Source: Roseobacter weihaiensis (GTDB lineage: Bacteria; Pseudomonadota; Alphaproteobacteria; Rhodobacterales; Rhodobacteraceae). From it: 64,000 nucleotides of DNA. Both the position numbers and the translations under genes were made by a program. Of this stretch, positions 42,663 to 51,235 are shown piece after piece (position 1 is the stretch's first letter; the number at the start of each line of letters is the position of its first letter). The notes under the pieces are model-generated. The model did no database searches and was not told the DNA's origin. It saw only the letters and a program-made list of their open reading frames with translations. The DNA lies in contig NZ_JACNMO010000003.1 in the NCBI RefSeq assembly GCF_020622345.1, positions 62,001 to 126,000 of the forward strand. Reading direction: 5' to 3'.

Positions 42663-45536
42663 CTATCCATCAAGTGCCTGATCCAGCAAGCGCGCAACGT
42701 GCAGGGCGCGCCGTGGTGTGCCATCTGCGATCTGATGACGGCATGATGTGCCATCCGCAACCACAAACGCGTCCTCGGGAGCTGCTTCAAGTGCCGGGAA
42801 GAGATCGAGGTTCGCCATCTTGAGCGAAACGTCGATGGTATCCGGTGCATACCCGAATGCACCCGCCATGCCACAACAGCTGCTTTCAATCATATGGACC
42901 TGCGCATCGGGGATGCGCTTGAGCAGATCCAGCATCGGCGTCACAGCATCATGCGCTTTCTGGTGACAGTGACCGTGCACATAGATCGGCCGGTCCAACG
43001 ATGTGAGCGGAAGATCCGCTTGTGTGGCGAGGAATTCCTCAAACGTGCAGGTAGCTTTGGCCAAGGCCTCTGCGTCGGGTCCGGGACAGAGCGCAAGGAA
43101 TTCGTCCCGAAAGGTCAGGATCGAAGACGGCTCCAGACCCACCACCGGAGCACCCTGCGCGACAGCGGCCCGCGTCGCATCGATGACGCGCTGTGCTTCG
43201 CGGCGGGCCTCGTCAACGCGCCCGGTCGCCAAGAGCGTGCGCCCGCAATCCAGCGCTTTGCCGCTGCCGTCTTTCGCCACGGCCACCCGCACCCCCCCTG
43301 CACGCAGCACGCGCAGGGCAGCACGGAGGTTTTCCGGCTCGAAATAGCGATTGAAAACATCCGCGAAGAGCAGAAGATAGGGGTTGGCGTCCTGCGCCTC
43401 ATCATCGCGGAAGGGGTCAGACGACCACACCGGCAAATCGCGGCGGTGAGACACGCCCGTGAGGCCTTCTGTCAGTTTCCGCAGCGGTCCGATCTTGTTG
43501 CGCAGGTTCAGGACCCACGCGAGCTTGGCCGCTTTGGGTGCGTAGCGCGGCAAATACCCGACCAGTTTGTCGGCAAGGCTCAGTCCCTTTTTCTTGCGCC
43601 GCGCGGCCAGCACCTCAATCTTCATGCGTGCCATATCGACGCCGGTGGGGCATTCGCGGCGGCATCCCTTACAGGACACACAGTACTTCATGGTGTCTGC
43701 CATCGCATCAGACGTCAGCCCACCGGGCATTTGTCCACTGATCGCAAAGCGCAGCGTATTGGCGCGTCCCCGCGTGGCGTCCCGTTCGTTTCGCGTGGCC
43801 CGGAAGGACGGACACATCACACCGCCCTTGAGTTTGCGGCACGCCCCGTTGTTGTTGCACATCTCGACGGCGCCCTGGAACCCACCCGCAGCCCCAGGCC
43901 ACGCCGACCAGTCGAGCGCGGTTTCAAACTCGGGCACCTCGTATTTCGGGCCGTAGCGAAAAACACGGCGGTCATCCATCGCGGGCGCATGCACGATCTT
44001 GCCAGGGTTCATCAGGCCATCTGGGTCGAAGCGTGCCTTGACCTCTTCAAAAGCCTTGACAATGCGCGGCCCAAACATCCTTTCGTGAAATTCGGAGCGC
44101 ACGATGCCATCGCCATGTTCGCCGGAATGCGACCCTTTGTACTTTTTGACCAGATCGAACGCTTCTTCGGCGATAGAGCGCATCGTTTTGACATCCTTGT
44201 CCTGCCGCATGTTGAGGACAGGGCGCACGTGCAGACAACCGACCGAGGCATGGGCGTACCACGTCCCTTTCGTGCCGTGGCGCGCAAAGATGTCGGTCAG
44301 CCCTTGGGTGTACTGCGCCAAATCAGGCAGCGCGACAGCACAGTCTTCGACAAAAGAAATCGGTTTGCCCGCTTGTTTCATCGACATCATCACGTTGAGA
44401 CCGGATTTGCGGTATTCGGCGATAGCGCCTTGCAGCCCGTTGTCGGTGACCGGGACCACGCCTCCCCAGGTTGTGCCGGTTCCAGTGAAGGCAAAGCCCA
44501 GATCGCCCATCAACTGGGACAGCTCGGCCAGTTTGGCGACATTCGCGTCGGCACTGCCTTCGGCAAACTCAACGAGCAAGAGGGCTGCGGGGTCACCCTT
44601 TACAAAGGCTTCGATGGTTTTGCGAAACAGTGGAATATCGCGCCCAAGTGCCACCATCGTGTCGTCGATCAATTCCACCGCCTGCGGGTTCAGCGTGACG
44701 AGATGCTGGGCGGCATCCATCGCTGCGTAAAAAGTCGGGAAATGGCAGACACCGGTGACTTTCTCACCAGGAAGATGGGCAAGGTTCAGTTCAAGCTCGG
44801 TGAAATAGGCCAGCGTGCCTTCGGAGCCCACCAACAGGTGTGCCATATTCACATCGTTGCCGGCCAACGCGTCGATATTGTAGCCGCCCACACGGCGCTG
44901 TACGCTGGGAAAACGCGCGTCAATCTCGCCAGCCTCGCGTTGCCCCAGCGCCCGCATGTCCGAAACAAGATGAGCATAGGCACCCGGCTCCGGATCGGCA
45001 CCGTTGAACCGCGCCTTTGTCCCATCGGGCAGAATGGCCGAGATGGCCCGGACATTGTCGCGCATGATACCATAGCGAAGGGATTTCCCGCCCGAGGAAT
45101 TGTTCGCAGCCATGCCGCCCAGCGTGCAGCGTGAGGCGGTGGACGGGTCCACCGGGAACCACAAACCGTGCGGCTTCAGCGCGCGGTTCAATTCGTCCAG
45201 CACAAGGCCCGGCTCCACGCAAGCGGTCAGACTGTCTGTGTCGACGTTCAGAATTCCATTCAGATACCGCGTGTTGTCGAACACCACAGCGCGGTTGACC
45301 GTCTGGCCGCATTGCGACGTGCCGCCGCCACGCGGAAGGACCGGAATCTCCTCCTCGCGAGCGACCTGCATGGCCGCCTGGATATCGTCTTCGGAGCGGG
45401 GAACAACCACTGCTTCGGGAATTATCTGGTAGATCGATGCGTCCGTGGCGTAGCGGCCCCGCGCGGCGGCATCGCTCATTACGTCGCCTCGGACCGCAGC
45501 GCGCAGGCGGCCGGAAAGTCGTGCATTCTCACGCAT
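42663..45536 (-). CDS. FAD-linked 2-hydroxyacid dehydrogenase with C-terminal Fe-S domains
   Basis: 957 residues from the ATG at 45536. The N-terminal half is a PCMH-type FAD domain (PVLPRGGGTSQCGQTVNRAVV) with the FAD-oxidase C-terminal domain (HSGEHGDGIVRSEFHERMFG) containing the substrate His. The C-terminal half has a 4Fe-4S motif YCVSCKGCRRECPTG and a CCG domain (ESSCCGMAGAFGY). This single-chain layout is that of quinone-linked D-lactate and related D-2-hydroxyacid dehydrogenases, which combine GlcD- and GlcF-like parts. It divergently adjoins an aminotransferase that could use the 2-oxoacid product such as glyoxylate. Confidence 0.87.
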   Translation of the reverse strand: MRENARLSGRLRAAVRGDVMSDAAARGRYATDASIYQIIPEAVVVPRSEDDIQAAMQVAREEEIPVLPRGGGTSQCGQTVNRAVVFDNTRYLNGILNVDTDSLTACVEPGLVLDELNRALKPHGLWFPVDPSTASRCTLGGMAANNSSGGKSLRYGIMRDNVRAISAILPDGTKARFNGADPEPGAYAHLVSDMRALGQREAGEIDARFPSVQRRVGGYNIDALAGNDVNMAHLLVGSEGTLAYFTELELNLAHLPGEKVTGVCHFPTFYAAMDAAQHLVTLNPQAVELIDDTMVALGRDIPLFRKTIEAFVKGDPAALLLVEFAEGSADANVAKLAELSQLMGDLGFAFTGTGTTWGGVVPVTDNGLQGAIAEYRKSGLNVMMSMKQAGKPISFVEDCAVALPDLAQYTQGLTDIFARHGTKGTWYAHASVGCLHVRPVLNMRQDKDVKTMRSIAEEAFDLVKKYKGSHSGEHGDGIVRSEFHERMFGPRIVKAFEEVKARFDPDGLMNPGKIVHAPAMDDRRVFRYGPKYEVPEFETALDWSAWPGAAGGFQGAVEMCNNNGACRKLKGGVMCPSFRATRNERDATRGRANTLRFAISGQMPGGLTSDAMADTMKYCVSCKGCRRECPTGVDMARMKIEVLAARRKKKGLSLADKLVGYLPRYAPKAAKLAWVLNLRNKIGPLRKLTEGLTGVSHRRDLPVWSSDPFRDDEAQDANPYLLLFADVFNRYFEPENLRAALRVLRAGGVRVAVAKDGSGKALDCGRTLLATGRVDEARREAQRVIDATRAAVAQGAPVVGLEPSSILTFRDEFLALCPGPDAEALAKATCTFEEFLATQADLPLTSLDRPIYVHGHCHQKAHDAVTPMLDLLKRIPDAQVHMIESSCCGMAGAFGYAPDTIDVSLKMANLDLFPALEAAPEDAFVVADGTSCRHQIADGTPRRALHVARLLDQALDG

Positions 45537-45600
45537 GAATGTCCCTACCCTCTCCCGTTTTTCGTTTCGAAGCACTGACGTGAAATTTTTTAGTTGACTG

Positions 45601-45618
45601 AATTATGAATTCATAATT
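45601..45618. promoter_or_regulatory. Perfect 18-base palindrome in the divergent locus C promoter region
   Basis: AATTATGAATTCATAATT is exactly self-complementary and lies between the divergent flavoprotein and aminotransferase genes. Size and symmetry suit a GntR dimer, so the FCD regulator at 41970-42653 is the likely binder. Confidence 0.65.
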
Positions 45619-45677
45619 ACGTTTTGACAACATCTAATCGCGCCAACCAGACGGCGCTTGTGGGAGGAATAGTTTCG

Positions 45678-46865
45678 ATGCGCCAGGCTGGCAGACACTT
45701 CTTGCAGATACCGGGACCGAGTGCCGTGCCCGACCGCATTCTCAAGGCCATTGGTCAGCAGACCATCGACCATCGCGGCCCGGATTTCGCCGCTGTGGGC
45801 AAGAAGGCGCTCGATGGGATGAAATCCATCTTCAAGACCGAGCAGCATGTCTTCATCTTCCCCGCATCCGGGACCGGTGCATGGGAGGCTGCGCTGGTAA
45901 ACAGCGTCTCACCTGGCGACAAAGTTCTGATGTTTGAAACCGGGCACTTTGCGGCGCTCTGGAGTAAGATGGCGCGCAAGATTGGGTTGGAACCGGAGTT
46001 TCTGGAAGGGGATTGGCGCGGTGGCGCTGAGCCGGACCGCATCGAAGCGCGCCTGCGCGAGGATAAGAAACACGAGATCAAGGCGGTCTGCGTGGTGCAT
46101 AATGAGACGTCGACCGGGTCGGTTTCATCGATTTCGGACGTGCGCAAGGCCATTGATACCGCGGGACATCCGGCACTTCTGATGGTTGACAGCATTTCGG
46201 GGCTGGCATCCATCGATTTCCGGTTTGACGAATGGGGCGTGGACGTCTGTGTCTCCGGGTCACAGAAAGGTTTGATGCTGCCGCCCGGATTGAGCTTTAA
46301 CGCCGTCAGCGAAAAGGCGCTGGAACACGCCAAATCCGTCACCATGCCCCGCAGCTACTGGGATTGGCAGGACATGGTTGGGCCGAACGAGACTGGGTAT
46401 TTCCCCTACACGCCCGGCACCAACTTGCTCTACGGTCTGAATGAGGCCGTTGATATGCTGCATGAAGAAGGGCTTGACAATGTATTTGCCCGGCACGCCA
46501 GGCACGGCGCCGCAACACGGGCAGCGGTTCGGGCCTGGGGGCTTGAAGTGCTCTGCGCGCGGCAAGGCGAGGAATCGGGCGTCCTGACCGCCGTTCTGAT
46601 GCCGCAGGGCCATTCGGCAGACGCGTTTCGCGCGACAACGCTCAAGCATTACGACATCTCGCTTGGAAACGGGCTGTCCAAGGTCGCCGACAAGGTGTTC
46701 CGCATCGGTCATCTGGGCGATTTCAATGACCTGATGCTGATGGCCACGCTGTCCGGAGTCGAAATGGGCCTCGCAAAAGCGGGCATTCCGCATCAGCGTG
46801 GCGGCGCACAGGCCGCGATGGAACATCTCAAAGACACGATAGACGAGCGGGTAGCCGCTGAATGA
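45678..46865 (+). CDS. Class V aminotransferase, serine-glyoxylate type
   Basis: 395 residues from the ATG at 45678 with GGGAGGA upstream. IPGPSAVPDRILKAIGQQTIDHRGPDF is the typical start of serine/alanine-glyoxylate transaminases; VFIFPASGTGAWEAALVN binds PLP, VVHNETSTGS contributes to the cofactor pocket and DVCVSGSQKGLMLPPGL has the PLP Lys. The reaction moves an amino group from serine, or another donor, to glyoxylate to give glycine. With a hydroxyacid dehydrogenase across the promoter and a TRAP importer downstream, use of imported glycolate or a related hydroxyacid is plausible. Confidence 0.85.
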   Translation: MRQAGRHFLQIPGPSAVPDRILKAIGQQTIDHRGPDFAAVGKKALDGMKSIFKTEQHVFIFPASGTGAWEAALVNSVSPGDKVLMFETGHFAALWSKMARKIGLEPEFLEGDWRGGAEPDRIEARLREDKKHEIKAVCVVHNETSTGSVSSISDVRKAIDTAGHPALLMVDSISGLASIDFRFDEWGVDVCVSGSQKGLMLPPGLSFNAVSEKALEHAKSVTMPRSYWDWQDMVGPNETGYFPYTPGTNLLYGLNEAVDMLHEEGLDNVFARHARHGAATRAAVRAWGLEVLCARQGEESGVLTAVLMPQGHSADAFRATTLKHYDISLGNGLSKVADKVFRIGHLGDFNDLMLMATLSGVEMGLAKAGIPHQRGGAQAAMEHLKDTIDERVAAE

Positions 46866-46898
46866 TGCCCGGGAGGGGGCGTAAAGGGAGGAAGAACC

Positions 46899-47879
46899 AT
46901 GAAACTCAAAGCAACTATTCTCGCCAGCGTTGCGGCCATTGCGATGCCGCTTGCGGCAACGGCGACGGACATGACACTGCGCTTCGGGCATGTCGGTAAT
47001 CCGGGGTCACTGTTTGAAGCATCGGCAGACGCCTTTGCTCAATGTGCAAACGGCAAACTGGGCGACCGGGCCGAGGTCCAGACCTTTGGCGCAAGCCAGT
47101 TGGGCAAGGACCGCGAGCTGCTGCAGAAACTCAAACTCGGCCAGGTCGATTTCTCGCTGCCGTCGTCCGTGATGTCCTCGGTCGCGCCGGAATTCGGTGT
47201 GTTCGAGATGCCCTATATCGTGCAGGATCGCGATCATATGCGCCGCATTCAGGCAGAGCTGGGCGATGTGTTCCAAGACGCAGCACTGCGCGAAGGCTAC
47301 CGGATCATCGGGTATTTCGAAAACGGCTTCCGGCACATCACCAACAACATCCGGCCCATTACCACTCCGGCAGACCTTGAGGGCGTCAAACTGCGGACAC
47401 CAAACGGTGAATGGCGGGTTAAGATGTTCCAGCTCTACGGAGCCAATCCGACGCCGATGGCGTTTTCCGAAGTGTTCACGGCGTTGCAGACCAAGGTGAT
47501 CGATGGCCAGGAAAACCCCTACGCCCAGATCGCATCAGCCAAGTTTCAGGAAGTGCAGGAATATCTGTCGATTACGGGTCATGTCTACACACCCGGTTAT
47601 GTGCTGGTGGCCGAAAACCAGTGGCAAAAGCTTCCCGAAGATATGCGCGCTGACCTTGAGGCCTGCGGATCCGAGACGCAGGATTTTGTCTACGAACACG
47701 CGGCAAAGCTTGAAACGGAGTTGCTCGACGTGATCCGCGAAGCGGGTGTCGCTGTCAACGAGGCCGACAATGCGGCCTTCATCGAGGCCTCCGCCCCTAT
47801 CTATGAAGAGTTCGCCAGCACCGTTGACGGCGGGGCCGAGCTTATCGAGCGCATTCAGAACCTCGCATCGGGATCCTGA
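46899..47879 (+). CDS. dctP: TRAP transporter substrate-binding protein (DctP), locus C
   Basis: 326 residues with a signal peptide cleaved near residue 22 (LAATATDM). TRAP features are LRFGHVGNPGSLFEASADAFAQ, the carboxylate-binding Arg in VKLRTPNGEWRVKMF and VIDGQENPYAQI. It captures an organic acid anion in the periplasm for sodium-driven uptake by DctQM. A conserved stem-loop follows the gene. Confidence 0.88.
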   Translation: MKLKATILASVAAIAMPLAATATDMTLRFGHVGNPGSLFEASADAFAQCANGKLGDRAEVQTFGASQLGKDRELLQKLKLGQVDFSLPSSVMSSVAPEFGVFEMPYIVQDRDHMRRIQAELGDVFQDAALREGYRIIGYFENGFRHITNNIRPITTPADLEGVKLRTPNGEWRVKMFQLYGANPTPMAFSEVFTALQTKVIDGQENPYAQIASAKFQEVQEYLSITGHVYTPGYVLVAENQWQKLPEDMRADLEACGSETQDFVYEHAAKLETELLDVIREAGVAVNEADNAAFIEASAPIYEEFASTVDGGAELIERIQNLASGS

Positions 47880-47886
47880 CCCACTC

Positions 47887-47914
47887 GGCAGGGGGCCAAT
47901 CAGGGTCCCCTGCC
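47887..47914 (+). terminator. Stem-loop behind dctP
   Basis: Arms GGCAGGGG and CCCCTGCC pair perfectly around a 12-base loop and are followed by TTT. Located between dctP and dctQ, it probably attenuates transcription or protects the dctP message so that the binding protein is in excess. Confidence 0.6.
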
Positions 47915-47980
47915 TTTCGGAACTCAACCGTGACACCGTCTTAGCATGTCACCTGGACCGATGTCCGGCGGGGAATTCTT

Positions 47981-48523
47981 ATGCTCACATCACTGCGCAA
48001 TTTCTTTGAGGTCATCCTGGAGTACTTCGTGATCTTCCTCATGGTGATCCTGACAACCATCGTTGTCGTGGCCGTCATCTACCGGCTGCTGGGGTCCAGC
48101 CTGGCCTGGTATGATGAGATCGCGGCCATCCTTCTGGCATGGATCACATATTACGGCTCTGCTCTGGCGGTACTGCGGCGGCGTCACATCGGCTTTGACA
48201 GCGTGCTTTTGTCGATCCCCATGCCCACGCGCATGTGGGCCGTCGCCCTTGCAGAGGCGACTACGGCCGGGTTTTTCATCCTGCTGGCATGGGCCGGGTA
48301 CACGGTGATGACCATCCTTGGTGGGATGTCCCTTGTATCGCTGACCTGGGTCCCGGTGAGCGTCACTCAATCCGTGATCCCCATCGGAGCGACGCTGTTT
48401 GTCATCTGTCAGATACTGAGCTTGCCCGATTACTGGCGCAAAACCGCAGAGGGCGTGTCGCTTGAACACGCTGAAATCGAAGAAGAAGTCGAAACAGAAA
48501 TGAAGAAAGCGGGGAACGCCTGA
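47981..48523 (+). CDS. dctQ: TRAP transporter small permease (DctQ), locus C
   Basis: 180 residues with four hydrophobic segments: FFEVILEYFVIFLMVILTTIVVV, DEIAAILLAWITYYGSALAVL, LAEATTAGFFILLAWAGYTVM and VTQSVIPIGATLFVICQIL. The RRRHIGFD segment after the second helix is typical of DctQ. The tail is strongly acidic. Its stop shares one base with the DctM start (TGATG). Confidence 0.87.
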   Translation: MLTSLRNFFEVILEYFVIFLMVILTTIVVVAVIYRLLGSSLAWYDEIAAILLAWITYYGSALAVLRRRHIGFDSVLLSIPMPTRMWAVALAEATTAGFFILLAWAGYTVMTILGGMSLVSLTWVPVSVTQSVIPIGATLFVICQILSLPDYWRKTAEGVSLEHAEIEEEVETEMKKAGNA

Positions 48524-49803
48524 TGTTGATGCTGGGTATCTTCATCGCCATGGTCGCGATGATCTGTCTGAACGTACCGATTGGCGTCGCCCTGGCTGTC
48601 TCAGCAATCGGCGGCCTGCTGGTGCTCGAGGGCACTGGGTCGTTGGTGAACGTGGCACTCGACATGTATGGCGGGGCGACCAAATTCTCACTGATCGCAA
48701 TCCCGATGTTCGTCTTGGCCGGTGCGATCATGAACGCGGGTGGGATCACCGACCGGCTGATCAACTTCGTGGCCGCCTTGATCGGTTTCATTCGCGGTGG
48801 TCTGGCCCATGTGAACATCGGTGTTTCGCTTTTCTTTGCCGAAATCTCGGGCTCTGCCGTGGCCGACGTGGCGGCAATGGGGTCTGTGATGATCCCGCAG
48901 ATGAAAAAGCGCGGCTACTCCGGGGCGTTTGCGGCGGCGGTGACCTCCTCATCGGCATCTTTGGCGATTATCATTCCGCCGTCGATCCCCATGATCCTCT
49001 ATGCGACGTCGGCCAATGTGTCTGTCGAGCAGTTGTTCGTGGCGGGTATCGTTCCGGGCCTGCTTGGCGCCGCAGGCCTGATGGGCGTCGCCTATTTCTT
49101 TGCGGTCAAATATGATCTGCCGCGTGAAGAGGCGTTTTCGGGCCGCAAACTTTGGACAGCTTTCGTCGATGCGCTTCCGACGTTCGCACTCCCGATCATC
49201 ATTCTGGGCGGCATCTTTGGTGGCTATGTCACGGCAACCGAAGCCGCGGGCCTTGCCGTTCTTGCGGCAATCGCGATCAGCTTGTGGTACCGGCAGGTCG
49301 ATTTGAGGCACCTGCAACGTTCCATGCTCGATGGCGGGATGCAAACCGCGGTGGTGATGCTGCTTGTGGCGGCATCGGTCGTGATGGGCGGTTTCCTGAC
49401 CCGGGCGCAATACCCTCAGGAACTTGCCGCTGGCATCCTCAGCATCACCGAAAACAAGTGGCTCATCCTGCTGATCCTGAACTTCTTCTTCCTGGTGATC
49501 GGCTTTTTCCTGCACTCTGCCGCCGCGATCATCCTGGTGGTGCCGATCGTGATCCCGCTGATCGATGCTGTTGGCATCAACCCGATCCACTTCGGCCTCG
49601 TCGTTACGCTGAACCTCGCAATTGGTCAGCAGACCCCGCCGGTGGCCAGCGTGCTCATCACGGCCTGCGCAGTGGCACGGGCCAATATCTGGGACGTGAC
49701 AAAGGTGAACGTATACTTCATCGCGGTCCTTCTAACCGTGCTACTGATGTGTACCTACATCCCGGCGATCCCGCTGTTTCTTGTGGATTACTTCTACAAC
49801 TAA
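48523..49803 (+). CDS. dctM: TRAP transporter large permease (DctM), locus C
   Basis: 426 residues and about twelve membrane segments. Family marks are LNVPIGVALAVSAIGGLLV, GLAHVNIGVSLFFAEISGSAVADVAAMG, AAAVTSSSASLAIIIPPSIPMILYA and NLAIGQQTPPVASVL. It forms the sodium-coupled elevator with DctQ. A stem-loop at 49811-49839 follows. Confidence 0.9.
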   Translation: MLMLGIFIAMVAMICLNVPIGVALAVSAIGGLLVLEGTGSLVNVALDMYGGATKFSLIAIPMFVLAGAIMNAGGITDRLINFVAALIGFIRGGLAHVNIGVSLFFAEISGSAVADVAAMGSVMIPQMKKRGYSGAFAAAVTSSSASLAIIIPPSIPMILYATSANVSVEQLFVAGIVPGLLGAAGLMGVAYFFAVKYDLPREEAFSGRKLWTAFVDALPTFALPIIILGGIFGGYVTATEAAGLAVLAAIAISLWYRQVDLRHLQRSMLDGGMQTAVVMLLVAASVVMGGFLTRAQYPQELAAGILSITENKWLILLILNFFFLVIGFFLHSAAAIILVVPIVIPLIDAVGINPIHFGLVVTLNLAIGQQTPPVASVLITACAVARANIWDVTKVNVYFIAVLLTVLLMCTYIPAIPLFLVDYFYN

Positions 49804-49810
49804 CCACCCT

Positions 49811-49839
49811 GGCCTGCCCGTCACTCCCGCGGGCGGGCC
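49811..49839 (+). terminator. Stem-loop behind dctM
   Basis: Arms GGCCTGCCCG (49811-49820) and CGGGCGGGCC (49830-49839), one G-T pair in ten, with a 9-base loop. No long T-run; it may reduce read-through into the GlcG-like gene. Confidence 0.45.
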
Positions 49840-49862
49840 ACTTAACGACTGAAAGACACACC

Positions 49863-50282
49863 ATGAACCTCGACCTTGCCAACGCCCTCATCTCTGCCGC
49901 ACTGAACCATCGCCGCGCGCACGGAATGAGACCGCTCACAATTGCAGTGATTGATGCAGGCGGGCATTTGGTGGCCTTGCAGCGCGAGGACGGCACCAGC
50001 AATCTCCGCGCTGAGATTGCCCAAGGGAAAGCCAAAGGGGCCGTCGCAATGGGCCTGGGCTCACGCGCACTCTACAACCGCGCACAGGAGCAGCCATATT
50101 TTATCAACGCGATGAATGCGCTGAACGGAGGAAGCCTCGTCCCAGTTCCCGGCGGTGTCTTGATCCTGCGCGAGGTTATGCTGATCGGGGGGATCGGAAT
50201 CACCGGCGACAGCTCAGACAATGACGAAGCCTGCGCGATGGCTGCCATCGAAGCGCAGGGATTGGTCGCCGAGCCCGGATAA
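49863..50282 (+). CDS. GlcG/HbpS-family protein
   Basis: 139 residues from the ATG at 49863. The sequence ALISAALNHRRAHGMRPLTIAVIDAGGHLVALQREDG is characteristic of GlcG/Haem_degrading proteins, and GGVLILREVMLIGGIGITGDSSDNDEACA is the conserved C-terminal half. GlcG-like genes occur in glycolate and other small-acid operons; the molecular role is not settled, with heme binding or small-molecule isomerisation proposed. It ends the locus C plus-strand operon and supports a hydroxyacid substrate for the locus. Confidence 0.8.
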   Translation: MNLDLANALISAALNHRRAHGMRPLTIAVIDAGGHLVALQREDGTSNLRAEIAQGKAKGAVAMGLGSRALYNRAQEQPYFINAMNALNGGSLVPVPGGVLILREVMLIGGIGITGDSSDNDEACAMAAIEAQGLVAEPG

Positions 50283-50412
50283 AGCCGCTTTTGGTCTGTA
50301 ACGGGGCGGCCTGATTGACAGTCAACCTGGGCCGGAGGCCTGCAGAGTTGAGGCTCCACATTCCACTATTGACGTTGCGCACGAGAAGGCCGTATGGAAC
50401 TGAGATCCGGGT

Positions 50413-50850
50413 GACACGGAACCTGTCGTTGCCGGACGGCTCACCAAAAACGGAGAGACCTATAATTTCAACTATGGTGCCAGCTATCTGGATCGTAAGA
50501 ATGTAATACCGGTTTACGCACCTGAGCTTCCGCTGCGCCGCGGTCTGATCGAGCCAATCACCGGTCTTTCAATGGCTAGCTGCATCCGCGATGGCTCACC
50601 GGACGCCTGGGGCAGCCGAGTTCTTATCAACCGACTTGTTGGCGGCAAGGCGAGCGAAGCGGACGCCCTCGGAATTTCTGAGCTCACCTATCTTCTTGAA
50701 TCAGGCTCGGACCGGACCGGCGCACTCGGTTTTCAGGAAAGCGCATCTGAATATGTTCCTCGCCTTAGCAATGAGACAAACCTCCAAAACTTGCACCGCA
50801 ACAGCTCCCAAGCGGCAAAAGGCGCCAGCCATCAGGGGGCATCTGAATGA
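50413..50850 (+). pseudogene. hipA-like kinase toxin remnant (N-terminal domain only)
   Basis: The frame from 50413 reads DTEPVVAGRLTKNGETYNF, GASYLDRKNVIPVYAPELPL, SCIRDGSPDAWGSRVLINRL, ADALGISELTYLLESGSDRTGALGFQ. These are the couple_hipA and early HipA segments (SPDAWGR..., L....DRIGAL.F). No start codon with a ribosome site is present, the kinase core is missing, and no hipB antitoxin gene adjoins. It is a decayed toxin-antitoxin relic. Confidence 0.7.
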
Positions 50851-50913
50851 AAACATTTGCACGCCTGCACAGTTTGGGTTCCAGTCTGCGCAGTTCGGCG
50901 CTTCGACGGGCCG

Positions 50914-51018
50914 AGCCCTGGGCAACAATCCCCATAGCAACGAAATCCGCCCTCGCTTTCCTCCTTGTCAGATTTATAGCCACTGGATGGTACGCAGCCA
51001 GCAGCCACAAACCTCAGA
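50914..51018 (-). repeat. Dispersed repeat, copy 2
   Basis: Reverse-strand partner of 37431-37532, directly behind the hipA remnant. Long shared blocks include GTTTGTGGCTGCTGG-like and GCTATGGGGATTG. Short frames across both copies have similar peptides (RPRFP and QQPQ/SSD segments), but no real protein is evident. Confidence 0.65.
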
Positions 51019-51235
51019 CGAAGTGGTCGTTTTGAATCGTGGCACGAAAGTCCACTTTGCGCGGCTCGCGACCTCAGCTCAGAGCAGATAAGGTGAGACG
51101 CGGTCGGTCGCTTGCGCGAAAACGACTTGGATCAAATCGGTATTTGGACGTTCGTATGCGTTGCCACTGTCAGCGCATCGGCGGCAGTTGAATCTAAACT
51201 GGCTGCGCGGCGCACACCAGCAGGGCTCCATCGCT
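51019..51235. other. Noncoding stretch beyond the TRAP operon end
   Basis: About 215 bases after repeat copy 2. No gene supported; the minus-strand TRAP operon ends at its right boundary. Confidence 0.3.

Noticed and set aside
42894-45134. 746-codon plus-strand frame
   Set aside because: Antisense of the FAD/Fe-S dehydrogenase, which has complete ordered motifs.
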